From assembly GCA_013076295.1 (NCBI GenBank), contig RQOL01000478.1, forward strand, positions 1 through 64,000: a stretch of DNA of 64,000 nt, read 5' to 3'. The DNA comes from Sanderia malayensis (Eukaryota > Cnidaria > Scyphozoa > Semaeostomeae > Pelagiidae). Shown piece after piece: positions 47,170 through 59,212 of this stretch. The translations under genes were made by a program, and so were the position numbers. How positions within the stretch are numbered: position 1 is the stretch's first letter; each line of letters starts with the position of its first letter. The notes under the pieces were generated by a model that did not search any database, had not been told where the DNA came from, and saw only the letters and a list, made by a program, of their open reading frames with translations.

Positions 47170-48020
47170 TAATATGATATGGAACAAAATGAAAGGCCAA
47201 TTACCAAACTGCAAATACTGCAAAAAGAATAAGACAATTGTGATTTAAATGGTAAGTAGAATGTTATACAAATGATTGGTGAACATTATAGTAATGGAGA
47301 ATCTCATTATGTAATTAACATTGAACTGAAAGTACATACCAAAATCTGAACAAAAAACAGGCGACTGCCAAACTGCAAATACTGGAAAAAGAATAAGACC
47401 ATTGTGATTTAAATGGTAAGTAGAAAGTTATACATATGCTTGGTGAAGATAATAGTAATGGAGAATCTCATTATGTAATTAAGATTGAACTGAAAGTACA
47501 TACCAAAATCTGAACGAAAAACAGGCAACTGCCAAACTGCAAATACTGGAAAAAGAATAAGACAATTGTGATTTAAATGGTAAGTATAAAGTTATACATA
47601 TGCTTGGTGAAGATAATAGTAATGGAGAATCTCATTATGTAATTAACATTGAACTGAAAGTACATACCAAAATCTGAATGAAAAACGTTTGAACGGAAAA
47701 GAGGCAACTGCCAAACTGCAAATACTGGAAAAAGAATAAGATAATTGTGATTTAAATGGTAAGTAGAAAGTTATACATATGGTTGGTGAACATTACAGTA
47801 ATGGAGAATTTTATTATCCAAGTAACATTGTAAGAAGGTACATACCGAAAATCTCAATAATAAATATAAAAACAAAGGCCAACTACCAAACTGCAAATAC
47901 TGCAAATAATAGAATAACACAATTGTAATTTAAATGATAAGTATGAAGTTATGCTTGGTGAACATAGTAATGGAGACTCTCATTGCGTCATTAACAGTGA
48001 GAAAAAAGTACATACCAAAA
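47170..48020 (-). repeat. Five tandem candidate mini-exon units upstream of copy 4
   Basis: GTACATACC landmarks at 47332, 47496, 47660, 47838 and 48008 give a period of 164-178 bp. Each unit shows a minus-strand acceptor-like tract, a 40-60-bp body, and a donor-like G|GTATGTAC. The fourth and fifth units are the most diverged. Confidence 0.6.
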
Positions 48021-49249
48021 TAATGTTTTCTTTAGATGACCAAGGATAGGAAGGTTAACCGTAACTACTGAGACTGGGGAAAAATATCATCAGTGATTAA
48101 ATACGTCGAAATAGTCATATACATGTGATCAATGATTTGGGTATTACTTTCAATTGTTTTTCATTAATATGTAAAAGTGTAAAATATTAGTAATTAGCGA
48201 AAATATTTACCTGTTCACTGTTGCTGTGCATTGAGAAATAACGATTGCAAACTACTTTTGGCGCGTTGCGTTTCGAAAGTAAATTTGAATATAAAAACCA
48301 TAGCAACAGGATGAAGATGGCCTCGGACGGCAAAACATAATTAAATTGAAATCGAGGTCTCGTGAAAATGTTACAGAATGCGTAAATGTTGTTTTTATAT
48401 GGGTGGAAACACCCTGTTACTAAAACTAAAATTCTAAATTTATATAATTTAGTGTTAGTGGCCTGATAGTCTGAAATTTAGTTATGATAAATGATCGAAA
48501 ACAGAATATTTGTTGACGTGATACGTTAAAATATATAAAAAAAAATAGAAAAAAACTCTAAAATAACAGCTCCTAAAACTATATTGACAAATTAAAATGA
48601 AGAAGATAGCAACCTAATAAAATGAGCCCTTGAATAAAATCCCTAAAAACATAAATTACCTAATAACTGAATTAAAAATTGTTTGGGAACCTCTGAGGCA
48701 TAAAAGAGCAGATCTGATCAACCTAAATGATATTTTAGTTCTTATACATGACATGACTTCACTATATTTTTTGTCAGTTTTCTGTGCAATTTTTTTGGCC
48801 AGAATTTTGTGAAAACTTAAGTATTCTGTCCCCATTGTGCCATTGCTGCCAAAAACTAATGGAGTTATGATAAATGATTGATTGCAGAAAATTAAGACTT
48901 GAAAATAAGGAAATGCAATGTTGCATGCATTACTCATAATACAATATATTCAAGTAAATAATATAATTATGTTTAAAGATATATAATTTTAGTTGAAACT
49001 TTAAAAGTTGAAATCTTCTCCTTTTAACCTGTCTTCTGTGTTATTTATATTGCATCATCAATGATGCATTTTCTTCGTCCTCTGTGTAATTATCAATGAA
49101 GGGTACTGCAAGGTATAAAATACATTAACAAAGATTGCAGCAAGGAAAAATAAATATGATGGCCTACAATAACCATCAAGAAACATTGTTTCAAAATTTT
49201 ATCAAAAATGTGACTGCACATAACATATTGCATGAAATCAATTGAAGGG
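48021..49249. other. Leader region of cargo copy 4; no gene recognised
   Basis: The part at 48180-48480 is a diverged version of 45000-45480 (donor-like GAACAG|GTAAAT on the minus strand, ATGAAGATGGCCTCG, AATTTAGTTATGA), so it is the expected first exon and promoter area of copy 4. From 48500 to 49249 I see only AT-rich sequence without conserved frames. Confidence 0.4.
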
Positions 49250-49880
49250 TGAACTAAGTATTTCGTGTGCTGGATTTGCTGACGCTCATGCCCCTTTAAA
49301 CCCCACTTACAATGGGTTAGCTCACTGCGCTCGCCTGTCCATCTATTATCAAGAAACATTGACTGATAGGGCGCACTTCGTGCGCTGCATTCGCATACGC
49401 TCATACCCCTTTCAACCCCACTTACGATGGGTTAGCTCGCTGCGCTTGCCTGTCTATTTATTATCAAGAAACATAGAGGAGAAAAAACGACCGAAAACCC
49501 ACGTGGGTGGCGCGAAAAGAGCCAATGAAATTACAGGAAAAGGCGAAACAGGTCACGTGAACAATACTCCTTTCGAACATGGAGTTGGGGATGCGAATTT
49601 GGAAGTTTCGCCAGCGTAAACCGTCGTTTTTTCGTGATAGCACAATTAGTGGAATAATTAATGGAATAATTCAACAATTTGGGGGAAAATCGAAAAACAA
49701 AATCCATTACGCTTGCTAAATTAATAAACTAAACATCGCAATATACCCCGAAACAAAAAAGCCTTTGTGATCACACGGCTCGCTGTTTCCGCCCATTGTT
49801 TTGGGGCGTTCGACCTATTGTTTTGGGTCGAATCTATTGTTTTGGCGTAGTTTTGAGCTTTTGTCACGTGACATCACAGA
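49250..49880 (-). repeat. Helitron 5' domain with two minisatellite units (5' end of Helitron A)
   Basis: Two ~116-bp minisatellite units (49250-49480), then the middle domain (AGCCAATGAAATTACAGG, GGAAGTTTCGCCAGCGTAAA) and the 5' domain (CCCATTGTTTTGGGGCG, TTCGACCTATTG, GGGTCGAATCTATTGTTTTG, ending CACAGAAT). Order and orientation equal those of the element in gag (29725-30699), except that the CTAG end is absent. Confidence 0.8.
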
Positions 49881-50089
49881 ATGGGCTGTCATCACTCGCT
49901 TCGCTCGTTTGCCCCAGCCCGTCAAGTAAAAAGAGCTTAATGTGGTTGGCGCGCTTCGCGTGCTGCATTCGCTCGCGCTCATGCCCCGTCCAACTGTTGT
50001 TGAGATTAGTTAACTGGTTGGTACGCATGCGCGTGTTCTATTCGCTTTTGCTTCCAGTAGTACAGCACACTTTTGGGGGTGTATGAATA

Positions 50090-52246
50090 GAGATTGATAG
50101 ATTAGCCTCGTTTTGAGAAATCGTATTGGTGGACAGGCAAAAATGGATCATATAGTGGCAGTAGACCTCTGAAAACAAAATACTTTTGGTGAAAGGTTAG
50201 TAAAAAGCTAATTAATGTAAATCATAAGTTAACTTAAATTTGACTAATATACATAGGTAATAACAGATGAGGTTTGATATTGGGCAAGAATTTCATTTGA
50301 ATCACAATGATGTAGGTAATACATTGTCATTTTAGCAGTTTCCCATTTCAGTCAATTGTTATGAGGCAATAGCCTGTCACAAAAGGCTAGTGGAATTAAA
50401 ATGTGATTGAAACTTACCTAGACAGAATTCTCTTTCCATGACTTTGTTAAGGATTCCATTGACTTTTCATATATGTTGTAGTAAATGTTTGTTTGAGCCA
50501 TTTGACAATTGCATGGTGTGAACAGCAAACATTAGTGACATTGACAGTTTTGGTTCAGCACTTCAGCATTTGTTTCACTAAGTATCATATGGGAAAACAG
50601 AAATAATTAATAACAAAATTAAATGAACATATAAAGGTGCCAAATAATAAAGAACAATAAAACAATATGATAGTTGTGAAGCTGCATTCATTGATTCCCT
50701 TTTTGGATTATTTGAAAAACATGTTTGAAATGCAAAATCTGTGAAAATTACTTTATGTTTTCCTACATAACTTGATGTACTAATAGAAAGAGGTAGATAG
50801 ATGTTGTTTATCAATTAGTGAAAACAAACTTTCATGTTGTAATAAATTTTCATTGGCTTTATGCACTTGTGCATTAAGGGGTTGGTAAATGTCAATTGTT
50901 AAGTGTTCATGTAATGCATGAATTATTAATTAGATCACCTGACAGTGTGTGTATGTAACATCCAGGTTAGTTTTCCTAGAGCTTAAAAAATTATTACTGT
51001 GAACATCATTACAGTAGTTTCCTTGACATACAACAATGAAACTAAACAGGAAAAGCCTTTGAAGATGATTTTTAGGTCATTCATCATTATGTTGGGGAAA
51101 AACTTTAGTTTCAAGAAAATGTTGATGTATGTAACACATAGAGGCAATGAACACAAAGGAATCCATAAAGTGGCAAATACTGGAAGAATTATTTTGAGTC
51201 CAAGCTGGCACTCGTGGGCACATATAGTCAGGGCACCAGAAGTTTATTTTTGAATCAGCGAAACTGTAAATTTGTAAAACAATTATTGAGGTTTGCATGG
51301 CCTAACCGAAGAAACTGTCGTGTCGTGTTCGTGTGTCGGGGCAATCAGTGAAGTTTGGATGGTCTAACAAAAATTAAGCTGGCAATTAAATTGCAGATGG
51401 TTAAATATAACATCTAAATGTATTCACCTACCTGTAAGACACATTGAAAATGCTCTCTGTAAATCTGGAGATGGTTTTCAAACTTAAAGTTGTCCTCTTG
51501 ATAATTTTTTGTGATGCCAAAGTTAAGCTGTTTCATGAATCAAATTCATATTTCATAAGGCATTTCAAAAGTTAGCGGCAATGGTCAGCGGTGCCATTGA
51601 TGGAATTGAGGCCAAAGTCTTTTTCAATGTGATACAATGGCCTCGTTTCAATGTGGGATAAACTTCTATTATTGGTTAAGATAAACTATAGAAATGCATC
51701 TCATTAAAAATTAACATTGATGAAGGTTATTAGATACTAATAGAGAGTAGATTAATCCTGGAATCTTTTTATATATGTAAAAAAATTACATTAGTAAAAA
51801 TATAGTAATCAGTTAATTATTATTCTTGACAGTTATCAATGGATGGTGAAGATGAATGAGAGATAATTGGTCCCGTCTGTAGATTGTATTAATGTCTTCA
51901 TTCATCATGTGGAGTGTCCAGCGATGTTGACAGCATTGTTCAATATCAAATTCACACTCGCGTGGCACAAATCAACGACACGGATGTCTGTTCTCTCGAT
52001 GCTTCGTGCGTTCTCACCATTTTGGTCATAGTAAAAAAAGAAGATTGCCGGTTACATTAGTTTAAAGCTCGAACACAAACTTCAAGGGGTAACCTTTGTT
52101 CGAGGTTTCCTTGGTGTTCATGAAAACTACAATTTTAATTTGGAATATGTAATACTACATATTGAAGAGTTAAATTTAATAAGTACATTAGTTATCATTA
52201 GTTATTGGGATGAGAGAGGGATAATCTTAATGTTGCATGCAATTTC
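50090..52246. other. 3' non-coding region of Helitron B
   Basis: Homologous to 34763-36533 of Helitron A. Open frames such as the one at 50999-51253 are not conserved as protein in A. At 51850-51965 the minus strand reads ECEFDIEQCCQHRWTLHMM without interruption; the A counterpart (36190-36300) is frameshifted. It may be an extra exon, but splice sites are unclear. Confidence 0.5.
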
Positions 52247-52540
52247 TTATCCGAAAAAACAATTGTCAATGGACAGATTGCAGTTTTCACAGAGAAAAGG
52301 AAAGCCATACTCCCATAGGCAATATCGGAGAGCATGGCAAAGCATATCTCTTCTGATACAGGCGCTACGCAGGACCCAGATCGTTTTGTTGTTGATAAAC
52401 ACCCCCGGACACTGGAGTGTTGTGAAAGTGTCCGGATCGTTCTTGGTGGATCTTATGGACAGGAGTGGCGTGGCAAACCAGAAATGAATGTTCATCACAC
52501 TATAAAATGCAACAAAGCCGATCCGGTAGAACCACAATCT
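52247..52540. other. Conserved block downstream of helicase, Helitron B copy
   Basis: Counterpart of 36534-36850. Plus strand: MDRLQFSQRKGKPYSHRQYR; minus strand: IRRDMLCHALRYCLWEYGF. Both are open and conserved with Helitron A, so the coding strand, if any, cannot be decided from two copies. Confidence 0.4.
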
Positions 52541-52619
52541 GAGCCCTCGAGTTTGGTGTGTATTTTGGTAGACGCCCTTGAGAGCAACGCGATTTATGCT
52601 CTATGGTTTGTGAAGACCT

Positions 52620-55600
52620 TTACAGGACTTCTTGGAAGACAATATTTTTTGTCTTCATGTGTGCTTCCTCTGGGAGGAATACTTTAAGCCCGTCAAATGA
52701 TGTTGCTCTGGAGATGGCCACATATAACTGACCATGTGTGAACACGGGCTTAGGTAAATACAAACCAACATACCTGAGAGATTGTCCCTGTGCCTCGTTG
52801 ATAGTAAGGCAGTATGCTAGCCTCACTGGAAATTGCCGCCACTTGATGTTGAAAGGCATCTCAGTGTCTTGTGTTGACAATGTTATTCTGGGAATCATGA
52901 CTTGCTGGCCTTTGTGTTCCCTCGTGATGATCTCTGCTATGATGACGTTACGTCGGAGATGGCGTACAATAAGTCTTGTGCCATTGCAAAGACCTTTCTT
53001 TGGATTTAGATTCCTCAGAAGAGTGATTGTTGCACCAACCTTAAACAGAGAGAGTTGCAAATAACAATGTGTATTGCATTATAGTACTGTGATAATGAAG
53101 GATAATCAGGCTTAAAAAAGTGCTATTAGTGTGGACTTCAATTCATGTATACGTAATTATTACATAGGAAGATTATACCTTGAGTCTAAGTCGGTGTAAC
53201 GGCAATCCATTAGGAGTTAGATTGTTGATAAACTCAATTGGATATGCCGCCTCCTCATCTGGATCCTCTGTTATCACATTGTCTGTGCTGTAGTATGTTC
53301 TTTCAGGAGTTTGTAGTCTTTCCAGAATGATGTCATTTATTTGATGTGAAAAGTCATTCTTTAGGGTAAGACAACAACGTTCTGACATGGTTACCGGATC
53401 CAGCATGGGGTGGGACTGTGGTGTATTAGGCTGGGGATATATGAAGTTGAGCATTTCCTCTTGCGAAGATGTGCATATTTGGTGTGACAAAGTGATATTG
53501 TCGAGTGCATCATGTGGTTCTTGTTTGTTACCGAGTCTTAGAAGCCATTCTGAGAATTCTCTGTACGATTGATCTTGAACAGCTCTCATGTTTGTGTGCA
53601 GGCGATGTTGTTGAAACTGTGCCCACAAATCACTGATTTGATATGATTTAAGACTCTCTGATACAATTTGCTCTCTTCCTGCCTTGGGAACAACCGGTAG
53701 CACTTGCTGAAATCGCCACCAAGCAACATGAATTTGCCACCAAATGGCTTTTCAACTCTTGTGATATCCCGAAGCAGTCTGTCAACTGCTTGTAATGCCA
53801 ATGCTGGTATCATTGAAGCTTCATCCCATATGAACAGGGTTGTTTCACGCAACACTTGTGCTCTTCGGTTCTGTCTCTTGACATTGCATGTTGATTCCAG
53901 CTTCAGTGGTATTGGAATTTGGAATTGCGAATGCGATGTTCTGCCATTAAAAGTAGTGTTGCTGCAATTCCTGACCAAGCCATACATTGAACTTTGTGTC
54001 CAGAAGCATTGAGGTTGCGAACCAACGTGTTGTAGAGAAATGGTTTCCCTGTGCCAGCTGGTCCGTCGAGAAAGTGACAGTTCTGTTCTGATTGCACCTC
54101 AATTGCTTGAATAATGGCTGTGTATACCACTTTTTGTTCTGGATTCAATGCAGCGCGCATTTGTTCTCCTTGCTCTTTTTCGTTTTCAACATCCATGTGA
54201 TCCTCCTCTGAAAACATAAACGATAGTTTATTTGGTATAAATAGAAGCATATATTGGCTAAGTAATTACAGTGAATATCATCATGTTAAGTTGTAAATCA
54301 CCTTGTTCTGGAATGACAAAGTCGGCCGGTAGCTGAGGAAGGTGATCGTAGTTGGTGATTGACAAACCATGGACCTTCAAATTGTTGTCAATATCATGTA
54401 GACATTGATACATGTGTCTGTCTTGGAAGGTTATGTCTGGATTGTTGAGTTGATCACGTCTGACAAAGTCTTCACTCATTGCTTCCTTGAAGGTGTCGAA
54501 GAGTGTTCTTATGTCTGAAGGCGTTTGAAAGAGTAGCAATGTGGCAAACAACTGTCTGAGTTGTGGTGGCATATTAAAGATGACATAGGAAGATTTCGGC
54601 AGCTGGATCTTGCTGGTTGAGTTCAAACCATGCTGAAGTGTTCTATCACCAATGTTGTTGAGCCTTTGTTCGTCATCATTGTCATGAAAGATGACTTGTT
54701 GCTCAAATGGTAGATGAACAGAAAGCCGTTTAACTATGTGGCTTTTGTCGTGCATGGGGAATTGCATAAGCCGATAGACAGCTTCATGTGGTCCAATATA
54801 TCTTGCGTTGATGTATTGGCGCACCTCGTCGTTTTCAATGTCTTGAGGTACTTGCTGTTGATTTTCCTCAAGGATTTCAACATGTGCCATATCATGTCCT
54901 TTGTGGATATATTTGAAGATGTACTTGACACTTTTTACTGTACTGCATATTTCCACGTTGATATGACACTGATATTTGATTAGTAGGTGTCTGTTGTGTG
55001 GCACTACCCAGGTATCATCCAAAATGCGATTATTCACATTGACTGGATGAAGACAGCATCGTCTTTGGAGAGGATAGCCGTTGACATTGATTTGAGTGTC
55101 AGCAACTTGTTCTTTTGGAACACGCATCGAGGATTTAAAATTCCACAGGGTCCATGTGCCATGTGTTTTAGGACCAACTTGTGATATTTTGCATCCTGTG
55201 GGTCTGGAATCTCTGCTGATATCAGTTGATCCACCTGATAATGAATATGATAATCAATAATTTTATAATAGAAATAACGTACAGAATAGTTGTACTGTGG
55301 ATTGCATATAAATGTCACAATAAGAGAAAGAATTATTAGTGTTTGCAAATATTACCTGTTGTGGTGTTTGTGGTTTCAGCTTGCGAAAGAAACAGGATCA
55401 TGTGTGCGTGTGGTAGTCCTCTCTTTTGAAATTCTATGACATATACATGTGCTGTGACATGTCCAAGAACGTGCTTGTGCAGAATTTCTTCAAGTAGTTC
55501 TTTGAGTTTGAGTTGAAATACTCGTGTGACAATGTCCGGTCGATCATTGGCCGTCTGGTGTGGTAGAATGTTTTCTTCTATATCCTTCCATTTAGGATTG

Positions 55601-57641
55601 GCAATCATTGTCAGGAAGATGTCTGGCTTGCCATACTTCCTTACCATTGTCATTGCATCTTGAAAATGTTGATACATGTTTCATTGGCTGCCTGAAAAGG
55701 ATGATGGTAGAATGATAACACGGCCAACATCGATATGGATAGGCTGATTCGGATTGTTAGCCCTGGCCATCTGGTTTTCGATTTCAGCTCTTCTGTGGAG
55801 ATGATCCATCAGGCCTCGATAAGTGTCAACACGATGCTGACGTTGATTGTTCATAATCCAGTGCAGTTTATTGCCTTCTATCTTTGTATATGCATCTACC
55901 AGATACTGTTGAAATAGAAGTGATGCAATGTGGATGGCTGAGAATGCATCCCTGACCTGGATTCTGTATAAATAGTATTTGGTGAGGGTCAGTCTGGTAC
56001 GGCGATCACGATTGATGTGTTGTCGATCTCTTACATTTGCAGTAGGCAATCGGTGAAGGTCCAAACTGTATCCTCTGTCACCGTGAAAGAATATCAACGG
56101 ATACGTGAGAGGATCGGCACTTGGACTGGTTGCGTAAATCTTCATGAGATCTTCACGTCTTGTTTGAACTTGCAGTTCTCTGTCGTCAGGATTTGGTGTA
56201 CCTCCATTTTGTACAGTATATATTGCTGCAATTTCTCTGGCAGTTGGATTATCGTATCTGCGATCTTGTTGTGGGCGACCTGTTATGATCATTTTGAATG
56301 TCGGAACAGGCTGATTGTTTGCAATAGCTTGCTGCCGCTGTTCCTCCAATATTTCACCCATGCTTCGATAATGTTGTGCAAATCGATTGACTGCCATTAA
56401 TTCATTCTGGATAAGTGCAACGATGTCCAAATCAAGACGTTGTTCTGTTGCAGTATTTTGCCGTTCCTGCAACGCTTGTTGTGTATCCATGATGTAGAAT
56501 TCTGCATACTTTCTGGATCTGTCTGTTTCTGTTACACCTGCGATTGGTAACGAAATATACTTAAATACATACCATATGCATGAAAATATGAATTTGAGAG
56601 CAGAAATCATAAGTGAATAATTAGCTATGTGAAATGAATTGGTCATTTACCAGTCATGTGATATGCCTTTCCGTGAATCGTGATTACTGGTGGTCCAGTT
56701 CTGGCATGACGTACAATATTAGCCTTCCATGATGCCATGGCCATTAATGAGTTGTATTGGCGGAAGTGCTTTAAGAAATATTTTGATTCGGCAGTATCAC
56801 CAGTGTATAAATGCATGACACTGTTTGGAGGTGGTTGAATTAGATCCAGAGTGATTAAACCTCCCATGCAGCACTTGTTGTATTGTTTTCGGGAGTTAAG
56901 TTCTTCTTTGAAGTACTTTGCACCACAATGAATGCATGTTCTGTTCATTTTGTTTAAGTGGTGTGGTAATGGGGAGAAGGGGATGAGGTTTTCAGCTTCA
57001 TTGTTCTCAGGGACAGGGTTGTCAACTTGCATTTGCTGATCTTCAGCGGGTTCTGGTATCTGATTCTCATTAGGTACTGGAACTGCGTGTTGCATCTCAA
57101 TGTCTGCAGGTTGTTCTCTTGCTTGAAGCTCTTGGTTCAGAATGGGAAGCTCTTGGTTATGAATGGGAAGCTCTTGGTTCTGAATAGGAAGCTCTTGGTT
57201 CAAAATAGGAAGCTCTTGGTTCAGAATAGGAAGCTCTTGGTTCAGAATGGGAAGCTGTTGGTTCAAAATGGGAAGCTGTTGGTTCATACTGGGAAGCTGT
57301 TGGTTCAGAATGGGAAGCTGTTGGTTCAGAATGGGAAGCCATGGGATCTGAATGGGGAGCCGTGGGACCTGAATGGGAAGCTGTGGTTCCATGCCCATCT
57401 GCATTGGCTGCATCTGTAAAAGGGGATACTGTGCAGGAAACGGTTGATATTCAGGGGCTTCCAGCTGACGGTTTTCAAGCTGCAATTGCTGAAGATCGTT
57501 GCCTGCTGCAAGTTCTGCATTGGTGGACTCTGCCTCCGGAAGCTGAGGTTGTTCGTTCTGCTGTCTTTGATGCTGACGATACTGCCTCATCTGATTTCTA
57601 CGTCCCGCTCCTGTGATACTTCTCTTGAACTTGTGCGGCAT
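52620..57641 (-). pseudogene. Helitron B Rep/Pif1-helicase gene, multiply broken
   Basis: Same five-exon structure as in Helitron A: exon 1 57641-56651, exon 2 56537-55356, exon 3 from 55234, exon 4 from about 54210, exon 5 about 53050-52620. Motifs: CIHCGAKYFKEEL...CCMGG, two-His GLPHAHMILFL, YIFKYIHKGHD, and Walker B FIWDEAS. Lesions: in-frame TGA after FSGSQ (about 55680), a 2-bp loss near 55372, an ~31-bp deletion near 55128, another deletion near 54596, Walker A changed to GPAGTGKP, a frameshift near 53945, and one near 53700. It cannot encode an active transposase. Confidence 0.92.
57120..57395. repeat. 21-bp coding minisatellite in Rep exon 1
   Basis: About 12 copies of a 21-bp unit (GGGAAGCTCTTGGTTCAGAAT on the plus strand is one) that encode the minus-strand heptapeptide LPILNQE/Q. 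Helitron A has essentially one related unit (IPIQNQGLP) at the equivalent place, so this is a lineage-specific expansion in the Gln/Pro-rich leader. Confidence 0.9.
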
Positions 57642-58669
57642 GGTGCAAGTTGTAATGTAAAAAAGAAGTATAAAGTATGAGATATACAATTAGGCCAAAT
57701 TATTGTAAATGTTATTGCTTGTTGACAATGGTCTTAATAGCAACAACAATGGAATAATTATGGCCTTGTGTAAAGCTAAAACAAAAAGAAATAAATATGT
57801 TATTTTTCAAGGGTTCCATAATGATAAGGTAAAATTGGTACTGAAGTAAATGGAAAAGTATTGCTATATAATATAATGTATGTTAAATGAATATACTTAC
57901 GTTTAAACTGTGGTGGTTTCTGTTGGGTAAACAGTCACTAAAATGGAATAGAGTAAATTTATAGTTGAAAAAGAAATGAATAATGGACACAAGCTCAGAA
58001 AACCTGAATAAATAAAAATGAACTGTTTGAGTCGAGTGCAGCAGTTTTTAATAATCTGTTGAAACACGATTTGAGAATTTGTTGTTAATAAACTTACTAT
58101 CCATGAAAGAAACATGGAATTAACGAAATAGTTTGTTGCACAGAGGCTCATTTGGAAAGAGAGAAATAAAAAACAAAAATATAAGTTTATTGTGGAGATG
58201 AGTTTGTGAAAGAGAAGTGTCCGTTATTTGAAAATAGATTTAGCTGGGCCTTTATTTATAACAAAAACACACAGTTAAAGAGTAAAATAGATCAGTGAGC
58301 AAGGGAAGTTGTAGTGAAACAATAAATATCTTACCGAGCCTTGTGTCTTTAAAATCTGTGGATAGAAACAAAAGAGAAATCAGAATAGTTGTAAACTTAA
58401 AATATTTGATAAAGAAATGATACCTGCACAACACGTAACCCGTCTTTGCAATTAAAAGCATACGAAAAAAACAATAATTTTCGTCTTATGAGGCGAAGTA
58501 GTGATAAGTAATCTGGCTAGCTTGTAGTTATTAAAACATGTTGAAAGTAGGTATACTTACTCGGCGATAAATAAGATAAGATAATTATAGCCATTAGAAA
58601 ATTTGGCCGGTTAAAAATAGACAAAGTCTAATTTTAGAGGCGGGATTTCTATTGTACTACATCGCCTCC
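57642..58669 (-). other. 5' leader of Helitron B Rep/helicase with candidate non-coding exons
   Basis: Minus-strand exon-like islands conserved with A: TTACGTGTTGTGCAG|GTATCA near 58425-58445, AGACACAAGGCTCG|GTAAGA near 58333-58350, and TTTTAG|TGACTGTTTACCC...AAAC|GTAAGT near 57900-57940. They probably form the spliced 5' UTR ahead of the ATG at 57641. No protein frame is supported. Confidence 0.5.
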
Positions 58670-58697
58670 GTGATTGGTTTATACGCGTCACGTGACA
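58670..58697 (-). promoter_or_regulatory. Probable promoter of Helitron B Rep/helicase
   Basis: Minus strand GTCACGTGACGCG followed by TATAAACCAATCACGG, the same order as at 42870-42910. It lies about 230 bp upstream of the first candidate leader exon. Confidence 0.45.
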
Positions 58698-58717
58698 AAA
58701 AAGGAGGGAAAATTCTC

Positions 58718-58790
58718 GTGGAAAGGGATTTCCCCTTCGTCCTTCTGACTTTTAAAGGTGGGAAGGAGAAGCTTAGCACGTGACAGACTG
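58718..58790. promoter_or_regulatory. Conserved block repeated near cargo genes (B copy)
   Basis: GTGGAAAGGGATTTCCCC, CTTCGTCCTTCTGA, AAAGGTGGGAAGGAG and CACGTGAC: a diverged version of the block at 42930-43005, 23174-23262 and 45768-45850. It could serve the plus-strand gene that starts at 59213 as well as the Rep/helicase gene. Confidence 0.4.
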
Positions 58791-59212
58791 GTTGCACTCA
58801 AAGAGATAGGATATAAGATAAGAAAACATTATAAACTTTAAAATATTATGTTATCTTCATTTTACTGAATATTTACAGTTGGTTTAATAATATTCATATT
58901 TTTTAAACAATATATTATCGTTCAATTGAGGAAGTTGATGGAGATCACAGGGTTCTGATGCATCAAGTTGATAAAAAGTGGCCGATAGCGTCTGGAGTGC
59001 AAGCCTCTCGTTAACACTATGGGGCAGGCACGTGTGCACGTTTCGTCTGTCCCTGCAAGAAGAAGACAAAGGAAAAGAACAAAGACAAAGGAAACGTTGT
59101 AACAATCAGAATTTTATTTGCTAAATTATTATTATTATATTGTAAAGGAAAAGAAGCCTCGGCCTCGGTAGATAGCGTTGACGACGAAGAGAGCCGATCA
59201 AATCGGAGGAAT

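Larger units (their letters stand above)
34328..49880 (-). mobile_element. Helitron A, autonomous type but inactivated
   Basis: Large minus-strand Helitron of about 15.5 kb. Its 5' domain at the right edge (49880 to about 49486) matches the non-autonomous elements (ATTCTGTG, AACAATAGATTCGACCC, and the middle domain) and is followed by a short minisatellite. Then come two tandem cargo genes, a promoter region, the Rep/helicase gene, a long 3' non-coding region, and the minisatellite that marks the 3' domain. The CTAG terminus is missing; the CATA microsatellite stands in its place. The 5' terminal dozen bases (TCTAATAT...) are also absent at the junction with Helitron B. Confidence 0.72.
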
